Assembly (NCBI GenBank): GCA_001931905.2
Contig: MSJI02000861.1
Span: 100,552-164,551, forward strand
DNA: 64,000 nucleotides
Origin: Cladosporium sp. IMV 00045
Lineage: Eukaryota > Ascomycota > Dothideomycetes > Cladosporiales > Cladosporiaceae
Direction: 5' to 3'
Made by a program: the position numbers and the translations under genes. Shown piece after piece: positions 23,157-33,023 of this stretch. The notes beneath the pieces were generated by a model, which did no database searches, was not told where the DNA came from, and saw nothing but the letters and a program-made list of their open reading frames with translations. Each line of letters opens with the position of its first letter. Position 1 is the stretch's first letter.

Positions 23157-23662
23157 TTCGGCCGCGGAATATGTATGTTGTATATGTTGGAGGACTGAAA
23201 GAACGGCGATGAGGCACAGTGATACCGGCCAATAATTGCGATTGATTCTCCCCCAAAAGCCCGTGAAGCTGGGACTTGCCAGCGGAGGTTCGACTTCCCT
23301 TTCGGGCGAAGTTGCCGCAGCGCTTGGCGGGATTGACAGACACGTGATCTTGCTCGACTTGTGAAGTGAACAAATGGTACAAATTGAGAATACAAAGGTG
23401 AGAGAAGATATCCGTCTTTATTGCTACTTTAGTCTCGTACACAGCTATTGCGCAGGCACGCCCGCCCGAGCCAGTGAAAAAACCCCCATTCAGAAAGAAA
23501 AGTGAAACCCTCTTAACCGCCAGTACCCATGCCAGGGCAGAAACTCCTCATTCACCTCGCTCTGCCATAATCCATGAACGCATGAAAAGAAAATGTGTGT
23601 GTGGTTACCTTATCGGAGTCAAGTGACTTATCTGCCATGCTGGGGCGCAAAAGATCGCGCGC
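23157..23662. other. Intergenic region between uS17m and TPS1
   Basis: About 500 bp: promoter of uS17m and 3' flank of TPS1, both on the minus strand. No gene or repeat is seen. Confidence 0.5.
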
Positions 23663-25439
23663 TCAAATGTCGTCGACGTGCTCCGAGAAGGTGACCTTCG
23701 GCGTCGTGGCCTTCATAACCAGACCCTCGTCCTCCTCGTCGGAGGGCTCGTTCTCAATTGCACTATGCCAAGCTCCATGTTAGTATCGTTCAACCCGCCC
23801 AACAGGGAACGCGAAAGAATCCAGGCTTTTTAACCTCGAACTCAGAAAGGAGTCCCTACTTAGAATCGCCATCGACAAAGACCTTCTCTCTCGCGTCGGC
23901 GCGGTGGTCGTGTCCGATGACCGGGGTGTCACCATTGGTGTTGGCGGGGTCCATCAGTGACTGCTTGCGCACCTTCAACTTCTTCTCCGCCTGCTCCGAG
24001 ATGCGGGTGAGCTCGCTGACGAAGCTCTCGCCCCACCAGGCGCTCGTGTACTTGTTAACATACTTGGCGAGCTTCTGGTAGTTAACGGCGCGCTGTTCAT
24101 CTCCCATGGTGACTGAGTCGTGGATGGCATCGGCCAGCTCCTCGGTGTTCCACGGGTTGACGATGAGAGAACCATTAAGACTCTGCGCGGCACCGGCAAA
24201 CTCGGAAAGGACCATCACACCGTGACGCTTCTCCTGACAGGCGATGTACTCGTAGGAGACGAGGTTCATGCCATCGCGAGTAGATGAGACAAGGCACACA
24301 TCCGAAACAGCGTACAGCGCGATGAGCTCGTCAAAGTTGACGGACTTGTGCAGGAAGTGGATCGGCGTGAATTCGATGGTACCGAACTTGCCGTTGATAC
24401 GTCCAACCAGCTCGTTGACGACAGCGCGCAGGTTCTGGTATTCCTCGACGTCCTGGCGGGAGGGAACAGCGACTTGAACGAGGACAACCCTGCCAATCCA
24501 CTCCGGGTGCTCGGTGAGGAACACTTCGAGAGCATGCAGCTTCTGGGGCACGCCCTTGATGTAGTCGAGGCGGTCGACACCGACGATGATCTTGACGTTC
24601 TCAAAGCGCTTCTTCAGGCCCTCGACACGCTCGACAACGTTCGGCTTCTGCAGGCCCTGGGAGAACTTCTCCGGGTCGATGCCAATGGGGAAGGCGCCGA
24701 CGGTGACCAGCTTGCCTTGAAACTCGACGCCGTTCGGCGTAGTTGCCAGGCCGAGAATACGTGCGCAAGAGGACAGGAAGTGGCGGGCGTAGTCGTAGGT
24801 GTGGAAACCGATCAGGTCGCAGTGAAGGACACCCTCGAGGATGGCATTGCGAACGGGCAGGATGCGATAGATCTCTGAGGACGGGAAAGGAGTGTGCAGG
24901 AAGTAGCCGAACTTGACGTTCTTGCGCTTGTTGGGGCCATTGGCGAGCTCCTCGCGCAGCATGGCTGGTAGCAACATGAGATGGTAATCGTGCACCCAGA
25001 CCAGGTCGTTATCCTGAACGTCGCGCGCGATCTCCTTTGCGAACAGCCTGTTGGCCTCGACGTAGCCCTCCCATGCGGATTCGTCGAAGGTGATCTCACC
25101 GGGGTGGTAGTGGAAGAGAGGCCAGAGGATGGAGTTGGAGAAGCCGTTGTAGTGGCGCTCGCTCAGGTCCTCGTCCATGAAGATGGGGACGGCATTGTAC
25201 TCGTCCAAGAGTCTCTTCTTGACGTGGTCGATCTCATTCTCCGGGGGAGCAGTGCCGGGCCAGCCGTACCACTTGAACTGAGTGTTCTTGCTAAGTCCAC
25301 TGAGACCGGAGACAAGGCCGCCGGAGGACATGGAGAAGTCATAGTGACCCTCGTCGGAGCGCTTGATCGTGATGGGAAGACGGTTGGAAATGAGCAGCAG
25401 GCGGCCAGCAGGCTGGACTGAGTCTTCGCTGGCGTTCAT
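23663..25439 (-). CDS. TPS1: Trehalose-6-phosphate synthase (Tps1)
   Basis: The main exon 23860-25439 and a C-terminal exon 23663-23762 encode 559 residues. The 97-nt intron has a perfect TACTAAC branch site. The GT20 enzyme joins UDP-glucose and glucose-6-phosphate into trehalose-6-phosphate in the cytosol and matters for stress tolerance and glycolytic control. Motifs: SNRLPITIK, SGGLVSGLSGL, WPLFHYHPG, VWVHDYHLMLLPAMLR, LHTPFPSSEIYR, VDRLDYIKGVPQKL, and SSTRDGMNLVSYEYIACQ. The last exon adds an acidic tail ending KVTFSEHVDDI. An upstream ATG at 25611-25613 could supply 34 more residues through an intron 25454-25525, but its donor (GTCGAT) is weak, so I start at 25439. AGGGG elements lie upstream. 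Confidence 0.95.
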
Positions 25440-26903
25440 GGCGATTTGCAAGTCTGCGTTGAATGCGGTCAGCGTGAATACTCTTCAAGCGCGTGAAAGT
25501 AAGTAAGTGAAGATGTGGGATCGACCTCTCCAGTCAGAGCTCTCAAGGAGCATCTCAGGGCGCAGCTCGGGCGCGCTCTTGCTCGAGGCAAGCCTGTCGT
25601 TGTTCCCGATCATTGTGAAGGGGTTGCGTGGGGGGTGAAGTGGTGTGAGGAATCGGTGGGGGAGAATGAAGGAAGAGGTAGGTGTAGGGGAGAAAGAGGA
25701 AGATAGGTTGTGCGGGAGTGTCGTGGTAGGTGAAGAGGGGAGTCGGGAGGTTGCAGTGAAAGAAGAATGGCAAACTCACATGCGTGTGGGAAATTAGTTG
25801 TTGTTGGTCAGGTGCTCGTAGCTTCTAAGAGTGAGGCAGGTGCGCTCCACGTGCTTCCAGGCCTCGACTCTGGTTCGCGCCTTCCTCGTTTGCTCCGTGT
25901 CTGAAACGTGGATCGCTTTGGTGTTTGCGCTGACGCAATCGGTACAGCGTATGAGGGAAGTTTTTGTTGTCTTTCTTGTTCTTGTCCTTCCCGTTCTTCT
26001 TCCTGGTAGACTTTCTTCGAGGATGCTGCGTCCAAGGTTTCTCGACAGACCGCAATAGTGTAGCGTGCGAGGATAGATCGATTGACGAAACAGCTTAGAA
26101 AGACAGGGAGAGTGAGGTCTACACAGACTGCTGCGAGATCAAAAGTTGGACGGCAGGCAGTATAGTAAGAGAGCTCTTCACTAGCGCACTCATACGCGAC
26201 GAAGCGATACGACACTTTTGTGTAATGACGGCGGGGCGCTTGGGGGCGGTTGAGAGGGCGATTTAGACCAAGAGGGGAGGTGAAGAGGATGGACAGAGGG
26301 ACAGGTGGTGGAGACGAGAAGAAGGTGAGGAAGATTCGGCGTGGTCCTTCGGGTCGGTATCGGTGATGGCTTAGTTACGCAAGGTTTTGGTGGTTGTGAC
26401 GACAGGCTTGGGGCGCCCGTGCGATGGAAAAACCGGTCGATCGGGCGCGGACGTGTTGGGCGAGAAGAGCAGTAATAATGCGCAGATTGAGAGGGCAGGG
26501 ATGAGTGACAGGGATTGATGTTGTTGTCGGGAGAGGAGACAAGACGGGTATGAATGTTTCTGGACCACACCAGACGATACCACTGCGAAGGTTAAGGTGT
26601 AGCTATTCTGCGGCCGACCAGGCACCGGGTGACGTGACCTCACCTGGCGCTGGCTTGTCTCAATAGCGCAGAGGCATATAACGTGCGCTCGCTCTCTGCC
26701 GGAGGAAGCGGGGAAAGACTGGTACTAGGACTGTAGCTCTCCTGCTAGCTCAACTCAACTAGCCGACTACTGTCCGTCGCCTACATGTTTATTTGATCGA
26801 AGAGACAAAGGGGATTGGAAGATTAGCCGAGGATCGTCTCAAATCCAACATCATCAACATCTTCGTGTCAATTCACGCTCACGATCAAGACCTATCAAAA
26901 ACA
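25440..26903. promoter_or_regulatory. Divergent upstream region of TPS1 and the DEK_C-like gene, with STRE-like AGGGG elements
   Basis: About 1.46 kb between divergent starts. AGGGG stress-response-element cores occur at 25686-25690, 25736-25740 and 26273-26277. In yeast TPS1 is induced through such sites by Msn2/4, but five-base motifs are common by chance, so function here is inferred. No further gene is recognised; short ORFs near 25800-26600 lie in simple pyrimidine- or purine-rich sequence. Confidence 0.45.
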
Positions 26904-28157
26904 ATGTCCGACTCGGAACCATCAGACGCGCCTCCAAATGTCGCGTCACCCAATGACAACAACAACAATGACGACGCGACAATCGAATCAACACTCCGCC
27001 GCATCGTCCGCGACGCGATCAAGAAAGATGAGGAGATCACGGTGCGAATCGCGCGCACGCGTGCCGAAGAGGAGCTAGAATTGGAAGAAGGCTTCTTCAA
27101 GGAGGGAGAGTGGAAGGAGCGCAGTAAGAATATCATCAATGCTGCTGTCGAGGAGCCGGAGTCGCCTGTGAAGCAGAAAGAGAAGCCGAAGTCGAAGACT
27201 GCTGGACGGAAGAGGAAATCTGAGGAGCCGGTCGAGAAGCCGAAGAAGAGGGCTAAGAAGAGTCCTGTGGTGGAGTCTGAAGATGAAGATGAGAATGGGA
27301 TTGATGAAGAGGAGGAAGAGGAGGAGGCCAAGCCAAAGCCCAAATCCAGAGCGAAACCACAAACAAAGAAGACAGCCAAAAGAAGCCCAGTAGTCGAATC
27401 AGACGACGAAAAAGATGAGGCAAAGTCCAAACGAAAGACGAAATCAAAGACTTCCACCCCAGTCGTGGAGTCAGATGAGGAAGACGAAGGAGAAGAAGAT
27501 ACCAAGAACCAAGCATCAGACAACGACGCCACCAAACCCAATGGCGACACCCAAGAAAAAGAACCAAACCAAACAACAGCACCCGCAGAAGCCGACGATG
27601 ACTCCGACCTCTCCTCCCTAATCGACGACCCCCCACCCAAAAAGAAAGCCGGGCGGCCCAAAAAATCCACCTCCCCATCCGCCGCAACCAACACCAAAAC
27701 AAAGCCCAGCACCCAAAAGAAACCCTCATCGGCAGCTCCCACAGCCGACGAAGAAGAAATCAAGCGCCTCCAGTCCCAACTCCTGAAATGCGGCATCCGC
27801 AAACTTTGGCACCGCGAACTCGCGCACTGCAACACGTCCAAAGCGAAAATTACCCACTTGAAATCCATGCTCACAGACGCGGGGATGACGGGCCGCTTCA
27901 GCGCGGACAAAGCCAGGGCGATTAAAGAGGCGAGAGAGCTCGAGGCGGAGTTGGAGAGTGCGAGGGACTTTGAGGAGAAGTTTGGAACTGGGGGGAGGGG
28001 GCGGAGGGGGAAGGGGAAGAAGGAGGTGGAGGAGAGGGGGAGTGAGGGGGAGGAAGAAGAGGAGGAGGCGGAGGAGGTCAAGAAGAGGCCGGGTGGGAGG
28101 CTGCTGCCTAAGGGGTTGGTGGATTTTGGGGATAGTGGGGATGAGGGGAGTGATTGA
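26904..28157 (+). CDS. DEK_C-like nuclear protein with AT-hook-like motif (putative transcriptional regulator)
   Basis: A single exon of 417 residues. The ATG at 26904 is the first in frame; the reading frame is open further left but only from TTG. Residues ~30-80 (ESTLRRIVRDAIKKD then ITVRIARTRAEEELEL and GFFKEGEWKERSKNII) resemble a DEK C-terminal-type helical domain. A long disordered centre follows with acidic runs, basic NLS-like clusters (KKPKKRAKKS type), a thrice-repeated SPVVES-type motif, and KKKAGRPKKS, an AT-hook-like core. A second conserved block at ~325-385 (LKCGIRKLWHREL through MLTDAGMTGRFS) is shared by ascomycete proteins annotated as transcriptional regulators. The tail is Glu- and Gly/Arg-rich. 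Chromatin binding is inferred from domains and charge. Confidence 0.82.
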   Translation: MSDSEPSDAPPNVASPNDNNNNDDATIESTLRRIVRDAIKKDEEITVRIARTRAEEELELEEGFFKEGEWKERSKNIINAAVEEPESPVKQKEKPKSKTAGRKRKSEEPVEKPKKRAKKSPVVESEDEDENGIDEEEEEEEAKPKPKSRAKPQTKKTAKRSPVVESDDEKDEAKSKRKTKSKTSTPVVESDEEDEGEEDTKNQASDNDATKPNGDTQEKEPNQTTAPAEADDDSDLSSLIDDPPPKKKAGRPKKSTSPSAATNTKTKPSTQKKPSSAAPTADEEEIKRLQSQLLKCGIRKLWHRELAHCNTSKAKITHLKSMLTDAGMTGRFSADKARAIKEARELEAELESARDFEEKFGTGGRGRRGKGKKEVEERGSEGEEEEEEAEEVKKRPGGRLLPKGLVDFGDSGDEGSD

Positions 28158-28514
28158 TGAGAGTGCAGTTCAAAGCGAGTGGGACGTCGCGTTTCGTGAA
28201 GATGATGCGAGGAGAATGTTGCTTTTGATCAGAGACATGTTCGAGTCGAGACAGGCGACTGCTCGAGTTTGCTTCGATTTTCCCGTAGGAAGAAATCATG
28301 GATTCTTTCGAAAAGAGGATACATTCTTCCTCCGAAATTGAATTCCCAGAAAAACGCCTCGCTAGTCCCGTGTCTGCCTTAAAGACATTCAAACGATTGC
28401 CGCATAAACCCAAAGAGTAGAGACCTTCGTAAAACCCATCGTCAAAAAGAAAACGCCAGGCCAGCTCACAAGAATTCAGCCCATCCATCCACCTCCCCAT
28501 CATGACAAAAACCC
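28158..28514. other. Convergent 3' flanks of the DEK_C-like gene and AOX
   Basis: About 360 bp between converging stops. No gene or repeat is seen. Confidence 0.5.
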
Positions 28515-29664
28515 TCAAATACAATCCTCCCTATCCCAACCCCCGGGCTTATTAGACTCAATCCCCTTGGTGGGATGCGGCCTATCCTCACTCTTATACT
28601 TGCTCACATACGGATTCGGATCATTCTTCTGATCCAAATTGCCCAGCGTATGGTTGACCTCGCGGTGCTTACTCTCATCGGCCCGGATGTACAAGAGCAG
28701 ATCGCGCATCGAGCGCTTCCCCTCCGGCATGGCCCAGTACTTGACCGCGATGTCTGGCGCGGCCATCTTCTCCCACTGCGGCAGGCGGCCGGCGTCCAGA
28801 TCCGCGATCTCGCGCGTGTAGGTGAGCACGGCCTCTTCTTCAAGGTAGCCGACGAAGCGGTGGCAGGTGCGCGGGCTGAGGAGGTAGGAGATGAACATTG
28901 CGTTGAAGAAGACGCCCTGCGCGCCCAGCACCATGAGGCGCATGAAGGGGCCGGGCTCGGCCATTTTGAGGAATGTCAGGAGGTGCATGCGCTCGTTGTA
29001 GGATTCTTCCAGCAGGGTTTCGATCCAGCCGTTGTCGCGCTTCATGCGCCGCATGCTGTGCAGGTGGCGGAGCATGCCGGCTACCATGCCGGGGACGCCG
29101 GCGACGGATTCGAGGAAGATGTTTCTGCGAGGGAAGGATTGTTAGACTGGTTCTTGAATGTGCTGTGATGGAGTGTCCTCTTCAGACATACCTGATCATG
29201 TATTTCCGCTCATCCATGCCGTACTTCTGCTGCGCGGCTTTGGGGTCCTTCTCGCCCAACTTCATGGCCTTGCCATGACTGTAACCGGTCGCAAGGTCGA
29301 GACCAAAACGCAACACGCGCACCATAGCCAAAGCGACCTTGTCAGACATGGTCTTCGCTTCTCGATGCGCGACGACGACGGACTTCATCTGCTCCTCGGT
29401 GTAGACGGGGTGAGCCCATGCTGCTTCCGTGGTGCGGATGTGCGGCGCGTCGGGTTCGGGGAAGAATTCTTTGATGCCTAGCGGACGGGTTGTGCTAAAT
29501 TGCCTGCTGCGTGGCTGTGATGTGATGTGTTGGATGTGGGTGAGGCCAGGACGGGCGGTCCTAGTGGCGAGGCGGACGCCATTGTTGTTGAGTGTCTTGA
29601 GGACCGAGGCGGCGGATTGCCTGGCCAGGATGGTGTTGGCGTTGACTGCTCTGGTGCAGCTCAT
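28515..29664 (-). CDS. AOX1: Alternative oxidase, mitochondrial
   Basis: Two exons (29192-29664, 28515-29124), with a 67-nt intron, encode 360 residues. AOX oxidises ubiquinol and reduces oxygen to water at the matrix face of the inner mitochondrial membrane, bypassing complexes III and IV. The N terminus is rich in Arg, Ser and Thr (a presequence, probably cleaved near [12 protein letters not shown]). The di-iron ligands are visible: Glu in LESVAG (~163), Glu and His of NERMH (~202, 205), Glu in GYLEEEAV (~253-255), and Glu and His of [12 protein letters not shown] (~308, 311). Two hydrophobic helices (~172-180, ~216-240) fit monotopic membrane binding. There is no plant-type regulatory Cys near the N terminus. 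Length is usual for fungi. Confidence 0.97.
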
Positions 29665-31002
29665 TGGTGTGATAAGGTGTTGTGGATTGGTTGGTGTTCA
29701 GTAGTGGTAGTAGTTGTGCTAGTAGTAGTAGTAGCTTTGAGTTGATGTTGTTTGGTGATGATGAATAAACAAAGGAAACGACAACGACAGGTGAGAACCC
29801 TCCCTTACTTAAAGCAGGTGGTGAGAGAAGAATACTTGCTCAGGTCATGATCTAAATTTTCCTAATTCTCCTCTAGCCACAGAACACAGCCCGTGTTTGA
29901 TGACTCTGCTACGAAGAGGCGCCGCCGGTGTACCATGCACGCGGCTCAGTCAGCTAGAGCTGAAGTGTGGTGTCTGGCATCTCCCAAGCTCTCGCGAACG
30001 ACTTCGGGCCCAGACATTCACATCCGCCTCCGACTTGCCCGTCCGTTTTCCGCAAATAGACCGCCATCCGCTGGACAAGAGAGCTAACAAGGCGACACTG
30101 CCAGTTTTGAGACTACCAGTTTTGAAGAGCGAGTGGCGAGCACCTTTGCACTCTACAATGTTCAGCAATCATTTCAATTCTGTTCATAGTCCATCCGATC
30201 GAAAGCTCCATGTACAAAATATACGTACATGCAGCCATCATCAGCCCATGTCGTATACCTTATGCTTTATGACACCGCATGCATGCAAGTACCCAGGCCA
30301 GCCTTCAACACGTGATGCCGGCAACGAATTACACCCGGAAGAGCACGGGCAACATCGGCTTACATCTCTCGCCTCACACAAACTGCGCCGCAAGAGAGCC
30401 GCTTCCGACAACACTTCGATCGTATTTTTCCTTTCTTGTCATCATCATTATCACCATCATCATCACTATTCCCGTGTGCGCCTGTCATCGCCGCATATAT
30501 CCTTTTGTCTCCACTTGATGGTCCTCGTGCCGTATTGCTGGGATGCCGCCTTGAGCTGTGCGGTGATGAAGGATGTCTGTTCAAACGGCGATTGGATTTT
30601 GAGCTGGGACCTCACTTCATGTGGCGATTGATGGAGCAGCGACGAGGATTACAAGACGGGACTATCTCGCTGAGATTGATTGGATAAGCTACTGTTTATC
30701 CAAGAAGGAACAAGGCTGAATAATGCAACAGTGTGGCCTGTCAGATGAATCGACCTGGACGATTTAGGGTTAGGGTTGGTGTTAGCCCTGGTCACTTCAC
30801 CTCCGTCTTGACGTCCAAGACCAAAAAGAACAATATCCCTTTATCAACTCTAATAACCTCCGCCAAAGCGTTCCAATAAGCCCACTACCCCTCCATTGTT
30901 CCAACTAACAATCCAATCCTATCTACCCTTCCTCCCTTCTTCCCATCAACCCCATCAATCCCATCAAGACCACTAAACCCAACAACACGATCAATCTCAA
31001 CA
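29665..31002. other. Intergenic region upstream of AOX and downstream of DUF1275 gene
   Basis: About 1.3 kb. Next to AOX there is a GTAGTAGT-type trinucleotide stretch near 29700-29735. A 244-residue plus-strand ORF (29897-30631) has a His-run and no domain, and I do not call it. A short telomere-type repeat lies at 30764-30777. Confidence 0.5.
30764..30777. repeat. Interstitial telomere-type repeat
   Basis: TTAGGGTTAGGGTT, just over two telomere units, followed by the degenerate GGTGTTAG. It is intergenic, between AOX and the DUF1275 gene, about 17 kb from the similar repeat in the transporter intron and in the opposite orientation. Confidence 0.7.
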
Positions 31003-31779
31003 TCAAGAACAAAACATCAACCCCACGACAACCACCCCCTTGAGCACCGCCGACAAAACCACCACCTCCGCCGCCCCCACCCTCTCCAGCGCAAACGCCC
31101 CACTAACGCCCCCCAACACCAAACTCCCCAAAAACGCCACCCGTCGATCCCGCGCCTTATTCCTCCAAGCCAGCACCCTCCGATCAATAAGCAAATCCAC
31201 CCAAGCAGCCGTCGCCATCGCCGTGCTAATCTCCGGAACGCCCCAAGCCCTCGCCGCAGCTACCTGCGATCCACACGCCGCAGCGAGCAAACCGAGCCCG
31301 ACTCTCGGCCTCGTGCCGAAACCCTGGATGGCCTCCCCGTCGCTGAACTCATAGTGAATCCAAGCCGAAACGACGAGCATGCCCGTCTGCGCTACGCCGA
31401 CGGCGACTTGCCACACCCGCCGTCTCCGCCCGACCGCATTGCCCACTTGGCCCGTGACGAGCGCGCCCGCGAGCCAGGAGCCGAGACTCACGGTTGCGTT
31501 GGCGAGGCGGTCCCAGGAATTGTGCCGGTCTGTGAGCGCCAGGGCGAGGACGACTGTGTTTCCCGTCTGGGCGGAGGCGAAGCAGTGGAATTGCGCGTAG
31601 GAGATGGCGTTTTGCAGGCCGATGGCGAAGGTTTGGAGGAGGAGGTGTAGAGTTGTGATGGGTGTGGGGGAGAGCTCGGAGAGCCAGTGGTGGTGCAGGA
31701 AGGTGAGGAGGGGGTGGGGGCGGGGTGGGTTGGGGGTGTCCGGTTTGATCGGGGATGGAAGGGGAGGTGGGTTGGGCAT
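31003..31779 (-). CDS. DUF1275 (YoaK-like) membrane protein
   Basis: A single exon of 258 residues. The ATG at 31779 is preferred because the longer open frame has no upstream ATG. A Pro-rich cytosolic N terminus precedes about six hydrophobic segments. The DUF1275 signature is clear: LQTFAIGLQNAISYAQFHCFASAQ (shown here only in part as the helix 1-2 region) with SAQTGNTVVLALAL, a Gly-rich second helix with a basic loop (GRRRR), and the ATAAWVDLL block followed by a charged loop. Members are multi-pass membrane proteins whose substrate or role is not established. It lies alone between long non-coding flanks, so neighbours give no functional clue. Confidence 0.87.
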   Translation of the reverse strand: MPNPPPLPSPIKPDTPNPPRPHPLLTFLHHHWLSELSPTPITTLHLLLQTFAIGLQNAISYAQFHCFASAQTGNTVVLALALTDRHNSWDRLANATVSLGSWLAGALVTGQVGNAVGRRRRVWQVAVGVAQTGMLVVSAWIHYEFSDGEAIQGFGTRPRVGLGLLAAACGSQVAAARAWGVPEISTAMATAAWVDLLIDRRVLAWRNKARDRRVAFLGSLVLGGVSGAFALERVGAAEVVVLSAVLKGVVVVGLMFCS

Positions 31780-33023
31780 CGTGCTTGTCTTTTTTTGGAG
31801 GATGGGTGGGATGATGAGCAAGGTGGTGGGGTGTTAGTTGTGAAAATCGTGCTGTGTGCACTTTGTGAGTGTGAGTGTGGATGCCAATAGCAATGTTCGA
31901 GGTCTGCACGTGCATGTGTGCACGATCAGAGTCTTGCGTAGTAACTTTGTACATACCTTATGTAAAAGCAGGTCCAAGGCCGTACTGGCCATTTTGCGAT
32001 TCACGTCGTATGATCTTCATGAAGAAGGCGCTGATGCGGTTGCTGGGATGGTTCAGTCGAATCAACCGGGTCAGTCACGTCCATGAAGAGACTACCTACG
32101 CCTTCATGATTAAACCTTCCGCTCTGTCGCAGACAGGTATAAGGTTATCAACATGTATGGTGATCATGATTGACAACGTAATGTAAAGAGAAACAGAAAG
32201 AACGTGGTACCTAGGTATACGTAACGAAATGTAGAGCTAAGATGTAAGTACTGAAAAAAGAAAACAAACGCGTCGTTCGAAAAGAATAAGACATAACACG
32301 ACTGAGAAAATGAGCAAATACAAGAACGTTACAGCCCAGAAATCAGAATTGTCAAATCGAAAAGAAAGCACTTGAAATCAAAAAAAAAAAAAAAAATAAG
32401 AAGGAAAATCGAAATAAGGGAAAATCGATCATCAAAATTCTTCAAGAAGTAGAACAAAAACACAAAGGTTTCGAACGGGGTATCATTTTTGCGTAGCGCG
32501 CATGCTCTCTTCTTCTCTTCTCTTCTCATCATCGAGATCGAACAAGCAGTAAGTAGGAAAGACTAAGATAAATGGCCAACCCAACAGAAAGAGACCAAGA
32601 ACTTTGAAATAGCAAAAGAATCAAAAAGAAGCAACACGCTGGCTTGAAAAATCATCGCGAAATTACAAAATCTCCACCCAAATTTGCCGCCAAGTAGAAT
32701 GATAGCATCCTCATTTCTTCAGATTCCCCTTCCCGCGCCTGGCTTTGATCGAAAGAAGACAAGACAGAAAAAGCAAAGAAAGCGAGACGTGACTTCGTGA
32801 AAGAACAGAAGAAACAACGGATGAAGAAAAAGCATATAAAGCAAGCAGAAGCAAATCTTCGTAAACAGTCGTGTCGAGAGTCGAGTGGTGGAGCGGGGTA
32901 TATGTGTGTGCGCGTGCGCGCGAGTGTGTTTGCGGTCTCGTAAATTTCGTTTTGTCGTTAAAATGAAAATGGTTGGCGAGTTGATGGAGGCGGGTTTGAG
33001 GAGCTCAGCCCAGCTCAGGACAT
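31780..33023. other. Intergenic region, A-rich on the plus strand (3' side of the C2H2 gene)
   Basis: About 1.24 kb. From ~32220 to 32660 the plus strand is strongly A-rich, including 17 consecutive A at 32380-32396, so a minus-strand transcript would have a U-rich 3' UTR. A GT/GC-rich stretch lies near 32900-32930. No coding signal is seen. Confidence 0.5.
32380..32396. repeat. Homopolymer run of 17 A
   Basis: An uninterrupted A17 in an A-rich context downstream of the C2H2 regulator stop codon. It could be a poly(U) tract in that gene's 3' UTR, and it is a likely site of length variation. Confidence 0.8.

Noticed and set aside
26885..28081. 398-residue minus-strand ORF rich in Ser and Phe
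   Set aside because: It is the mirror of the acidic/Lys-rich DEK_C-like gene; the Ser and Phe runs are reverse complements of Glu and Lys codons.
29897..30631. 244-residue plus-strand ORF
   Set aside because: Contains a chance His run and no family resemblance; overlaps other short ORFs on both strands.
30764..30777. Telomere repeat as a sign of a chromosome end
   Set aside because: Only about two units, with ordinary housekeeping genes on both sides.
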